Shown one piece after another: positions 1 through 11,170 of a stretch of 64,000 nt of DNA. The position numbers and the translations under genes are program-made. The DNA is from Echinococcus granulosus. Taxonomy: Eukaryota; Platyhelminthes; Cestoda; Cyclophyllidea; Taeniidae. The stretch spans positions 28,522 through 92,521 of the forward strand of contig NW_020170498.1 of assembly GCF_000524195.1 (NCBI RefSeq), written 5' to 3'. Numbering within the stretch: the stretch's first letter is position 1; each line of letters begins with the position of its first letter. Below the pieces are notes generated by a model. That model saw only the letters and a list, made by a program, of their open reading frames with translations. It ran no database searches and was not told the DNA's origin.

Positions 1-2886
1 TGCAAATTCTAGCTTGTACGCATTCGGGAAGCCTCTCCATCTCCGACGCAGCAGTTGAATCTTATGAGACTGATTCAAAACTTGTAGTGCTCTTGCTTTT
101 AGCAGATTTCACTTGAACTAAAAGCAGATTTCAGTTTATTCAAACGCAAAATGGCGCGACTTTATTATCAAAACTCATGCTGATAAACGCTTTTCTCTGC
201 CTGTACCACTGACCACACCCTGCTTTACGCCTTGTTCCACCAAAACTGTTGCAGTTTTGGAGTGGCGGTCAGTGATTTGCAGTTATGATGGGTTGAGCTC
301 ACACAGAATGCAGAATGTAGACGAGCTCACAGCATCCCTCCCGGTGACTGGCAATTGGTTCCTTAACCGCCCGACCTGTGGTCGCTGTTGGTCTGCTTAC
401 AGCTCAGGTGAACTCCGCTGACATTTGACCTGATGCTGAGCTCCACTACCAACTGACGATTCACTTAATCCTGTGGCAGCCTCATCGCCAAGCTCCGGCC
501 TATCCTCTGCTAGGGTCATTTTGATAGAGGCAGGTCTTGGAACACAGCTGCTCTTCATGAGGCAGTAAGAAGTGGAACAGATGTTGGTGATAGGGAGTCA
601 GTGCACTGGTTCCACCTCTGAATGTAGCGATGGTGTGAATGAAAGCCTTTTCCAGCTCATGTAATGGACAATTGTAAATGACCAAGTTTCCTACCAAATA
701 ACTCAAAAATAAAAATGTATAAGATGGGTTGGTCCTAGTTATTAAAAGTGTAGCAAATATCAACCATCCAGCAAGTTATATGCCGTGTTATTTGCCTGTT
801 GCATGCATATTAATAGCACATTAATGCGTGAGCCTTGAAATTTACTGCATTTCTTTTGCGGAGACAGACCCAATCGTCCACTGCATTCATGTGTCCTGTT
901 GTTAACACTGCGGATGGAATTCAAAACAGATCGTGGAGAGGCGTTTTATGTCAATTGGTGGGAAGCAAGATTGCTAAAGGCTCTGTTACTTACTTGGGAC
1001 GGAGTATTGCATATTTTTTAGGGTCAGGGGTTAATTAAATCCGTTGCGGTTTGCATCTACACGAATTTGATAGTATTAATAGAAAACGGAAGGTGGCTTT
1101 CAATTGGCCCACAAAATTTGCCCTAAAACATATTTATTAGCAAATGTTACTGAGAGTAGAAAGCGCCTTCTCTTCGTTGTGCTTTGGCACATTTGCCGTA
1201 CTTCACCTCCTGTAGTGACGAGGTTCAATTTCCAGATCTCCTAATACCGCGATGCTTACGTAGAGGTTTCATATAAAATAAATGAGAATTTTAAATAACT
1301 TGGCCACCACCGTTTACAAAGTGTGCTAACAACTCTTCCATACTGCCCTATCGTGTGCTATTACCCGTGTTCTTCTGGGCCACTAATTGGATAAGTAATG
1401 GAAAAAGAGAACGGGTAGATAGAGTGGATGCTTTTACTATCCGAAACAATGGGTATACAAAGTGAGTACAGACACCCAAATCCGCATTTCTGTCTAAAGA
1501 GCTAAATCGGTTTTTCAGTCCAAACTGATAAAGCAACGCTTATTTCCTCGGTAGATCCTTTGCTGGATTCGAGGTACTGGTCGCACATCATTTTCAATCG
1601 TCGTGGTGAATACAACGTCCATGTCTCCATCACGATCCCATTTGATAAGGAAAGAGGGTCAATTAATGGACACGAAGAAGGTCGGGGCACCGTCCTCCTT
1701 GTAGCCACAATTGTGGACACTGCTTACAGCAACAATTAGGGAGACGCATCCACTGCAGCGTAAGCTGAGTATTTAGTGCCACAGGAGAACCAAAGATCGC
1801 ACAATCAAAGCTGTTAGGCAAAGAGGGAATAGGGCACAATACAAATTGAGGCAGCACTTGCAATACATTATGAAACCTTTCCACATGAAGTGGATTATAC
1901 CATTTCCAAATTTAAGCTTTCTTCTAACGATCCACACATTTAAGGGCCAGAATGACAATCACTTCAACGCACGTAAGGCGATGGACCTAATGACATCACA
2001 TCCCTACTTCCTGCCACAGTTTATACAACACATTAGCCGCCAAACACTGTCAATAAGCTAGCAGTCAACTAGATGTGCCAAAAGCCAGCAAAATAAATTG
2101 CTAATTCCATAGAAATGAGTGCTAGCACTATTCTTCCTAATTTATGAGAGCAAAGGCCGCAGCTGTACTAAGCGTGTCAACGACTGGTCACGCGAGTTAC
2201 CGGTTACGGCTGGTGCGGGGAGGTGCCGTACAAACACACCGGTGAATTGGATGGACACGGAAAATGCAGTGTAAGTGGAGGCTCATTAAATAATGCATCA
2301 TATTTAAGCGCCTTAGCACCACCATCTCTGTAATGTGTGCCCCTGGTTCAAAACGACTGTCCACTGATCCCCCGATTCTTACGGATGCAGCTCCTCGAAG
2401 ACTGTAACTTCCATTTAAGTTTGGGTTTTGCCTTTAGCTAGCCTTTCTTGATACAGAAAAGGGGTAGTTGATTTGCTTCTCCGATACTTGTTATGCTGCG
2501 CTTTTACTTTGTCTCAGTCGACAAAACAAGGCCAAATCAACGCCATGGACATTGCAACTGGCAAGGCTGACTCAGCCTCTACTTTTGACCCAGGTGGTGA
2601 ATAGATTCACAAAGGTGGAACCAAGCTTCTACCGTCGATTTCATGAAAAGCTGTCAAAATTCCATTCACCTTTGTAGAAGAATTTCCGAAATACTCACCA
2701 CTACTTAGGAAATGCAGAATGAGCGTTCCATGGAAACTTAAACAGGAACACCAATCCGAAATGAAATTATTAAAACCCATTCTTAAACGGTGCAAAATAC
2801 ACCAGAGCAAATGGAAGGACAAGCAGACAAACATGAAATGTACATGGTTTTTTTACTCAAATCGCTGTGTTGGCATGTGTTGGGGC
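1..2886. other. Gene-poor stretch with repeat fragments
   Basis: No convincing gene is visible; open frames are short and do not resemble known proteins. Two repeat fragments occur: about 183-235 resembles the ~400-bp repeat of the golgin introns near 30.6 kb, and about 390-640 resembles 10935-11170. Confidence 0.5.
390..640. repeat. Dispersed repeat family A, copy 1
   Basis: This stretch aligns by eye with 10935-11170 on the same strand, with shared blocks such as 'tgagctc' followed by 'ccac', 'ctcttcatga' and 'ttccacctc'/'tttcacctc'. Both copies are diverged. The minus-strand reading frame is open through much of each copy, so the ancestor may have been coding, but no family was recognised. 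Confidence 0.5.
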
Positions 2887-3873
2887 TTATTCGGGTTGCG
2901 TACTCTGGCCTGGACTACTCGATTCTGCGCTGGTAGCGGCGATTTGCCATGCGGCCCATTGGAAGGCTTCATACATGTTGACCAACTTCCCATCTTCCTG
3001 GTGCAGACGCCACACTCTCCACCAATTGCAAGGCGAGACACTTGCTGGCGACTGTGTACTTCCTCGGAAAGCACCATCGTCGAGTGTGTGGAGATTGGCA
3101 ACAAGACAATCTGCTTGACCGGACGTCCATCCTATTAACGTGTCCAGGATGAGCAGCACCAGAGGGCGAAGCGTAACACCGGAGGCAATGTTGGTCATAA
3201 GAAATTTCAAGCCGCGTGGTAGACCGCGTCTAGCACGGCACTGCGTTGTAGAATCAATCACGTACACCAAGCCGTCGAATTGGCGGATGATGGGCATCCG
3301 GAGATTCTTTTGGTGTTGATCACCTTCTTCAATTAAGTTGTTAATATTAAAATGAATATCAAAGTTAGATATGCGAGCAACTGTTCCTCTAACTCCACCG
3401 CCAAGGGAGCAGTTTTGATAAAGGCGTTCTCCACACTTATAATTCCAATCACGGAGCGTGTTCATAAAAGGAACAAGGAGACCCAAATCTATCATGGTCC
3501 TCCCAAGCACCATAAAGTGGATAACTCTGTTGTGGTTAGGTAAGTCTTGTTTCAGGCACTTTGCACGGTATTGGCAATCCTGTTGGTAGTATCGTATCGC
3601 CTTACAAAGAACCTCTGCCTCTGACTCCGTCTCCACCTCTGAATCGGCATTTGCCCCTGCCTTCATCTTCGAAAGTGTAGAATACAGCATATGGTGAAGT
3701 GTTGCGTCCACCCACTCCATTTGTCGCAAGTAATTGTGTAAAGTACCTTTAAAAATGACGGAGTCGAGGACCCACTCCATGTTGGGCATTGCTTCACACA
3801 GATTAATGAGGTCTGCGCCATTGAGGTGTTTGCAAATTTCAATTTGCAGAATTGTGGGAAGCTTCTCTAGCAT
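2887..3873 (-). CDS. FBXO4: F-box only protein 4-like (SCF ubiquitin ligase substrate receptor)
   Basis: A single uninterrupted frame of 328 residues with an ATG start. Residues about 1-45 form an F-box (LEKLPTILQIEICKHLNGAD then LINLCEAMP), the part that binds Skp1 in SCF ubiquitin ligases. The C-terminal half resembles the atypical GTPase-like substrate-binding domain of FBXO4: 'FDGLVYVIDST' and 'LRPLVLLILD' match the vertebrate protein's 'VDGFIYVANAE' and 'RPLLVLSC' regions, and the W-rich tail 'WWRVWRLHQEDGKL' plus 'EAFQWAAWQI' matches its end. An acidic low-complexity stretch (ADSEVETESEAEV) lies near residues 75-90. The lack of introns is unusual beside the multi-exon genes of this window. 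Family assignment is fairly secure; the substrate is unknown. Confidence 0.8.
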   Translation of the reverse strand: MLEKLPTILQIEICKHLNGADLINLCEAMPNMEWVLDSVIFKGTLHNYLRQMEWVDATLHHMLYSTLSKMKAGANADSEVETESEAEVLCKAIRYYQQDCQYRAKCLKQDLPNHNRVIHFMVLGRTMIDLGLLVPFMNTLRDWNYKCGERLYQNCSLGGGVRGTVARISNFDIHFNINNLIEEGDQHQKNLRMPIIRQFDGLVYVIDSTTQCRARRGLPRGLKFLMTNIASGVTLRPLVLLILDTLIGWTSGQADCLVANLHTLDDGAFRGSTQSPASVSPCNWWRVWRLHQEDGKLVNMYEAFQWAAWQIAATSAESSSPGQSTQPE

Positions 3874-5269
3874 GGACGTGCCGGTTTTACTTAATGAACC
3901 TGACCTTTGACTTGAATAGCACTTGCATATAGCAGAGTTCAGATGAACGAAACGCTACAGCGTCTGCTTATTTTGCATCAAAACTCACTTTGAAATGTAC
4001 ATTTACTGTGGTTTTGCTACTGAATGTAACATTTTTCCCATAGCCGCCATAGGCTAAGTTACATGAGGCAGTACTGTTCTCCAATCCGATGTTCTAAGAC
4101 ATTTTAGATGACATTTCAGCTCTTCTTTGTCTCTTTTGATAAGATAATCGACTTTGTTGTTGACGATTGTGATGGTGAGGCGGACAATTTAATTCTGTGC
4201 AATCTTTTCATCTAATCCACACAGCACCATTCTTAATTCATAGATAAGTTTATTTATTACTCAACTATCTTCTCCCTCACCAACGCCATGCACAATACGA
4301 GAAGATAATGCGGCAAAATTTTTAATTTCGATAAGATCGAGATACAAATGGGGAAGCCAGACAGCGTGTGGAGTGTGCATTCAAATGGCGAGTCTCCTAA
4401 CATTCGCCATAGTAAAGTTACCGAAATGTGCAGCATGGATCCTCACTGCTTGGCATTGGCTGCTCATTTGGTAGATCAGTGAAACCTGTCAATGTAAAGG
4501 TTGGATAAATATTAATAACTATTTTAAATAGTTGTATTTGTAGCGGTAGAGTATTAGTGGCTTTCCGACTGGCCCTGCTGGCTTCCATGAAGAGCGATCG
4601 TGCAGATTCTCCCCCCCCCCTCCCCCCAGCCTCCCCTAAAGCATCCCCAAATTCACAAAATAATTTTTTTTAAATGTGACTACTGCAGATTTTGATTTCG
4701 AGGAATGCAGTGGCGCATTCAACAGTCTTAGCTAAATGGGATGATGGCTATATAGAGGTAAAGACCCAATCGCGCATGAAGTTCAAACTTTTCAGTGGGA
4801 GCGATTACAGCGAGCTCACCCCTTCCGAAATCCTAACTATTACATTAGAAGAGCTTACCTTCATCAGTCGACACGATGGTCCAGTGAACGGCGGACAACA
4901 GGTTGGGTTTGGTACCAACCACACAGTACAATACGGTGGAAAGCAGTGAAGGAAGAAAGAATAGACTTAAGAAAAATGAAAACTACTACTGATATTTAAG
5001 TAAAGCAAAAGTAGCGGCATTAACATAAAAGCGATGCGAAAAAGTAAGAAGAAACTACAATTAAGCTGACAAAATGGTGAAATGAGTGGATGGCAAGAGC
5101 AAAAATGCCATTTTTGAATATCCATTTTACGAGTTTAAAAAAATCGCCTCCACGAGGAGATCCTGTTGCCAAATAAATCCTCACAATGACTTGAGAAATT
5201 CAATAGATTGTCCAACAATTCTCCATTGAAGAACTCTTTCTCACCTGTTCACCGTGTAAATTTAATCCT
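3874..5269. other. Intergenic, no gene seen
   Basis: No supported gene. It contains a C-rich homopolymer-like tract at about 4610-4626. The open frame at 4692-4949 has no recognisable domain or splice context and is not called. Confidence 0.4.
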
Positions 5270-5890
5270 CAGAAAATCGAGATTGAATTCTTTAACGAAG
5301 AATATACCATCACCAACACGAATAAATGTATTACCTCCGCAATGATTTCTCCACATCGGAAAAGGCATCAACTTCACATCGATACATCCATTACAAAATT
5401 CAAAACAAAAGGAAGAAAAAAGTCGTTAGATCCTCATTTAATTCTTCTTTCCGAATGGGCATCATATCCCCCAAGAGCATAAATATTAGCACTTGTTCAC
5501 TTTTTCCATTTTGGAATATATCAACAACAGCACTTGCAAATGAATTAGCTCCTCGTCAAATTCTCCACGGTAGAAGACATCATCACCTGCACGGATGAAT
5601 ACGTAAGCACCTCATAGATTTAGCAATTTTAGAAGCAATCACAGCAGCGCACCTTTGAAGTATTTAACAATTAATTGATATATCAGCAGCAGGTACCATC
5701 ATAAAAAGGACATGCGAGTACATTAGCTCCTCATCGTTTACCAAAATGCATCCTCATTGATAACTGCACTAAAGAAAAATACATCAACAACTGCAGGCAT
5801 AAGAAGAGAGCTGAACATAGACTACTCCAATGGAAAAAATCATTATTAAAGGCACATTAAAAGCTTTTCGAATTCTCCACTGCAGAATAG
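5270..5890. repeat. Degenerate tandem repeat array, left part
   Basis: Loosely conserved units of roughly 55-60 bp recur, with the core 'attagctcctcatcg' followed by 'tctccac', 'catcatcac' and 'gcataaatac'. Units are diverged and some are broken. The array resumes after 6893, so the retroelement at 5896-6888 was inserted into it. Confidence 0.6.
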
Positions 5891-6893
5891 ATAACTGTAA
5901 CACGATGGTGGCTTATCCCTCGGTATTTGTGAGGCGCCGCTCTTGTACTTTGAATTAGCCCCTCTTGTACCTCATTGGGTGGGCTGACCTTTCGGGCCAT
6001 GCTGATAATCCAGAAACTTTCTCTGCGCTGAATATATATTCTGCTCTAGTGTTGTGTCTTCTTTCGTCTTAAGGGAGTCTCGGGAAGCTGCATTGGTGGT
6101 AACGGAAAGCGAACCCGATTTTAAAGGACATGTATCCTGACTTTCCACTTCTGTGTGATAAACCTCATCGGAGAGGAAGAAGTACATATGCTACGGATGG
6201 GAGAATGGTGATGACCCCTTAACAGAAGGGTTGATGTTGACGTCCACCTTCGGCATCTCTCACAGTCCCGTGTTCTGCAGCAAAGCTGTTAACAATTGAA
6301 GCGACACTAGCGGTGAATCATCTGGGGGTTTTGCTACGGATTTTCCCTATCATCCCCCATGGACCTGTATTAAATCCCGTCCTTCTTTCCTTACACAAAT
6401 CTACTTTAAGGCCGGTGTTCCTACATCCATCTATGGGCATACATGATGGTTAGTGCATTTCCCTGTCCTGAATCAAGTTCCCAAACCAGACGAAACTCCA
6501 GATCCAGTCAAACCGCCAAGAGGAATCAGCGACGTTGAGGTCAAGTATCCCCTCAGTTGCACGCCAATTTGGTGACTGGCACGGTGGGATCGCGGGTGTT
6601 TCTTTACAGCACCGACTACGTTATAATGGCTAACGCGGGAGGTTGACCTGCGGGAGCGTCGGGAATGACATTCAAAAGAGGGGGGAAGCTATGTAACACG
6701 ATGGTGGTCTAGCCCTCAGTATTAGTGAGGCGCCACTTTTGTACTTTGAATTAGTCCTCTCTTGTACCTCACTGGGTGGGCTGACCTTTCGGGCCATGCT
6801 AATAATCCAGACACTTTCTCTGCGCTGAATATATATTCTGCTCTAGTGTTGTGTCTTCTTTCGTCTTCAGGGAATCTCGCGATGCTATATAAC
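5891..6893 (+). mobile_element. Full-length miniature LTR retroelement (TRIM) with target duplication
   Basis: Two near-identical 197-bp direct repeats bound a ~600-bp non-coding interior: 5' LTR 5896-6092 and 3' LTR 6692-6888. The element is 993 bp and is flanked by the 5-bp direct repeat ATAAC (5891-5895 and 6889-6893). A purine-rich tract (6674-6687, 'aaaagaggggggaa') sits just before the 3' LTR, as expected for plus-strand priming, and 'tggtggtaacgg' follows the 5' LTR where a tRNA primer site is expected. The interior has no gag or pol frame. Elements of this architecture, called TRIMs, are known from taeniid genomes; identity to that family is from memory and not searched. The LTRs carry a GC-rich start, a 'gaatatatattctg' motif and 'cttctttcgtctt' near the 3' end. 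Confidence 0.88.
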
Positions 6894-7545
6894 AATGTAC
6901 GCTTATAAACATATTAGAGCCTCACTGAGCAATTTTAACACAAAATACATCGTAAAAAACACATACAAATTGATGAGATCCACACCGACATCTTCACATC
7001 AGGATACAAAATCAGGCGGGTGTATAAAGATATTAGGTGCGCATCTAAATCTCCACTACAGGAAAGTAATCTCAGGCAGGTATAAAACCATTAACTCCTC
7101 ATCGATACCTCCACCTCGAATTGCAACATCAAGCTCAGCTGCCCATGGATCTCTTCACCACAGATTACGGCAATGTATGCCGGTGTATAACAGCTGCTAA
7201 TCCATTTTTCCAACTCATAACAGGATATCACGCGCAGGAATGAGTACACAAGCTGCTCAAGCATTTCTTTGTCACAGAATGCCACGTCGCTCATCGTGGA
7301 TTACTCTGCTCAACACTGGCACAACAAGCGCATGCATACACACACAAGCTGATCATCGAAATCTCCACAACAAAATAAGGCATCGTGTGCAGGCATAAAT
7401 ACATTAGCTGCTCACTGTTATCTCCTCCTCCCTTTACTTCACCACTTGTGTGTAAAAATATTAGCCGCTTGTCTATTTCCCCTCCGTTTACTTCATCACT
7501 TTCGGGTACAAATACATTAGCTACTCATCGACATCTCTTTCCCCA
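6894..7545. repeat. Degenerate tandem repeat array, right part
   Basis: This continues the array at 5270-5890. The last three units (about 7364-7540) are the most regular, each reading 'tctcc...acttca/atca...gtacaaatacattagc' with spacing of 55-60 bp. A short (AT)n run follows at 7545-7562. Confidence 0.6.
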
Positions 7546-7580
7546 TATATATATATATATACTTCGGCTCCTGATCTGTG

Positions 7581-7829
7581 TGTAATGCTCACATTGTTTT
7601 AATTGTTTTTTTTAGAAAGGAGGTGGACATGCGAGTCGAACCTCTTGACTGGGGCGTCAACTTCGAGTGACCTGGAGAGAGCTTCCACATCCACACCCCA
7701 CCCCTTCCCTAAACTTGTACTTTATTTCCCCATCCTCTTCTCCGAATAAACATGTCGAAGTCGAATCAACCCGGGTGTTCGGTGAGTAAGAGGACCAGGG
7801 AAGAGGAGGTCTGCGAGTTCAGTCCCACA
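7581..7829 (+). repeat. Dispersed repeat family B, copy 1 (solo-LTR-like)
   Basis: About 249 bp beginning 'tgtaatgctcacattg' and ending in 'cccaca', with an AATAAA (in 'ccgaataaacatg') two thirds of the way along. It aligns over its length with 45442-45678 on the same strand. TG...CA ends and an internal poly(A) signal suggest a solo LTR, but no clean target duplication is visible. Confidence 0.55.
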
Positions 7830-10800
7830 TATGCCTCTCACCTCTATGTCATCCTCCCTAATACGTGTGAATGCATTCCTCCCTCTTTGGTTTCTCCACT
7901 GCTAAATTCTTCTTAATTTGGGCTTATAATGGCCTTTTCTTCTCTTTAATAGGTGCAATTTTTTCTCTTGCCACTTTTTTGTATTTTTCCTTTTCTTCTT
8001 GTATGTTCTTCTTTTAGTTTTTTTTTCGCTTTTTTTTCAATTTTGCCACCTCTTACATTTTTGCTTTGTAAATTGTCCTTTTTTGGTGCTCCTTTACTTT
8101 ACCTGTGTTTATTTTTTTGGTGGTTTTTTGCATTTATTTCAAGTAAGCATTTATTTATCCCTGACTTTACTTAATTACTCTGTTTGTAATTTGTTGCTGA
8201 AACAATTTATTGTGAGAACTTATCATAGGTTCCACTTAAAGGCAAGACTCCTTTCTATATTAAAGTCATTGTCTTTGAGGTGCTCCTCTTGCAGTAACCG
8301 GCAGAGATTATTAACACCAGTTTTTCCGAATCACATCCACATGTCATGTAGGTGTCCCACCACAATACTTGCACACAATGAACAAAGTGGTAGGCCTTTG
8401 CCTCACAATACACTTGCATCCAAGCAACGTAAAGATGTGACCTAAAAATAATGAATATCTTCCATGTTTGCCGTTTTTCTGATGTACTTTAATGCTGCAA
8501 ATTACGATATCTTTTTAACTCCCTGCTTTATTTTCATCACCCGATCACCGGTTCAACGGTCAATCGCTTCTCGGGTAGCCAGTCTTTAAGAGGCTTTAAA
8601 AATTTGTTGACTTTTCCTTCATAAAATACTAAAGATAGCGTTTCTATGCATTTCCAAGTGATAAGGGATTTACTCTCTTTGCAAAACTTCACAACTTAGA
8701 GACGCCTTCCATCGTAACGTTATTTCTTTGAAGGAGGTGTTGATTTGTCAGCAGTGCGTTTGTGGTTATTTTGACTTTTTTTGCAGAATCTGGTTCAGCT
8801 AAGTGTGTTTATATACGGCATCAGGAAACAAGGAGGTGAGGTTGTTAAATCAATCACTTGACCGGTGTTAAGATATTTACGTAGTTACAGCCATCAAATA
8901 GGTGATCCAACGGAAGGAATCATGGATATGGACAACAACGTATTACTCAAACCTTAACCGGGTCTGTTCCACTCCTCGTAAAAATGAATTCACACATCTG
9001 TCGTAGATGCTGTCTCATATAACGGCGACTTCAATTGCTAGCAATTTTTATTCATGCTTACACAGAAATTGGGTCCTATTCATTTATGTCAAAAAGGACG
9101 CTCCTTCGAAAGCCTAAATTTATAGTCGTAAGGGTCCCTTAAGGAACGCTACGAAACAAAGGGACACACTTGATGGGGAGCCAAGTTACCTTAAGCTTCA
9201 GCAAGCTAATCGCGTCATCTCCGGCACATGTAAATTTTGCTTCCACAGATCTATCCGACATAGAGGAATGTTTATAAATTTTAAAGGTGCATTCACCAAC
9301 ACGCGCTGCTCTTCCCTTTGCCTCATGGAGAGCATCTGGTTTCAAAAATCAGCCCGTAGTCAAGAAGTCATCGCTAATAATGGTATAAAGACTGCCGAGG
9401 AAACAGATCGTGGGTGCTCTGAATCATCGGAAAGGCGTAGATCTTGATTTCCGAACATGTGCCATCTAGCCAGCATCGACTGCTGGTTGGGTGGTTCAGG
9501 CTTCATGTCCAAATCGCCGTGAGTGATGCAGTAAGTCCGTCCAATCTTTGGCTCCTGGGTTCGGTTGCCAATCCATGGCCTTTAATCATTTGAGTAAGCC
9601 TATCAAAATCTTGAACCATTTCCCTTAGGCACTACAAGCTAAATTGACCCACATCTCTGTCACACATGTTCCTGCAACACGTCATTATATCCTGTTAACT
9701 TTAATAGGCTGACAGTAAATGTCATTAGCTTTGACACTATATGATTTGTTAATCCTTAATCAAGTAGAGGGCTAGCAACTCTCCTGTACTGTAAAGCTGT
9801 GCTAGTCTGGTCAGGGTTAGACACCAACAATTAAAGCTGTCAATTAAATGCATGGAATGGATGCCGAGACGTTCTTTTAGACATCAAAGGAATCTTATTT
9901 AGTCGTTGGCAATGATATCGCTCTCAGGGACGGTAGACATGGAGTTCATAGGCATCAATCGTATAAGTGTGGTGCTATGCCTCGAGGGGTAACGATGAGA
10001 AATAAAATATCTAAACAACACGGTGGGCTTGGTGGACGAGTTTTCTTCACAACACCGAACTCTACCTGCTGCGCATTAAGTTTACATTTGCTCCCATCTC
10101 TCTCCCATGAGGTAGGCGATAATAAGAGGGGAGGGCTGGGGAACATTCAAGTATGCGAGTTAGAGCCCCGATTAAAGTTTTTGCGTCTAGACTCGGTGCT
10201 GAGAGTTGTACCCGAAGAAGTGCTGCTCGATTTCGAGGCCCACGTGTGCTGCGTAGTAGCGTAGTAGGAGCACCTGCCTACCCGCCGACTAACCACTCTC
10301 CTTACCGCTGCTTCTCATTCTACATTTCCGAAGACTTGACAATGCAAGGGGGAGTAGTTGGTTAGCTAAAATGTTGATTTATGGCTAGAAGGTGAGGAGG
10401 CAGTGCCGAGCACAGATTGGGTTGAGGAGTGGGAGGAGTGGAAAGATGATGAAGATATTGAGGCCTCTGGATGAAAGAAAATGTAGGATTGGTAGGAGGA
10501 AAGTGTTTGCAATGAAGCTGTTACATGGGAGTGAACCAAGGATTTCCAGATCTAGCAGTAGATTTGTCTTATGTATCCAGGGCCCAAATCCTCCCACAGT
10601 TCACCATCTCTGGAGCAGTCCCGTCTTCTGTCATTCTGCATCGCTGTCCTGTATATGCCGCTGCTCCTGCGGTAATTTGGCGCTTCTTCTCTTCATGCAG
10701 AAATACGAATAATGTGTGACAGGCTGCGCCTTGGTTTTTTCAGGCCGAATCAACCGCTGTAAGTGGGAAAAAAATGCTAGAATTCAGTTCAGTCTGGGTT

Positions 10801-10934
10801 TTGGGTTGTCAGTCAATGAGTTTGGGTTATTGTAAAGTGAGCTTAAACAGAAGTCTGAAAATGCGTGAGCTTCCTGCACCATTCACGGTGACTTGGACTT
10901 AAATCCTGATCCATCCAGTCAGCATTTGGTGATG

Positions 10935-11170
10935 GTCTGTTCATAGCTCGGATAAACTTCGCAGATATTTGATCGGATGTTGAGCTCTCCCACCACCTTG
11001 CTACTCGTTCCATCAAGTAGCCCTCTCTGTTCATATGTCAAGATGGCCATTTCCGTGTAGACTCCTTTCGAGGATAGGATACTCTTCATGAAGCGGTAGG
11101 AAGGGCAAAATGTGTTGTTGATGGGGAGGGAGAGCTTTGGTTTCACCTCCAAATGTGGTAACGACTCATC
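10935..11170. repeat. Dispersed repeat family A, copy 2
   Basis: Diverged copy of 390-640. The minus strand is open across it (frame 10919-11212, including 'SYRFMKSILSSKGVYTEMAI'), and part of that translation aligns with the minus-strand translation of copy 1. It could be a remnant of a coding element or a duplicated pseudogene; the family is unrecognised. Confidence 0.5.

Noticed and set aside
7953..8445. Overlapping plus-strand open frames of 73 and 148 residues
   Set aside because: They are Phe/Leu-rich translations of a T-rich low-complexity tract, with no domain or splice support.
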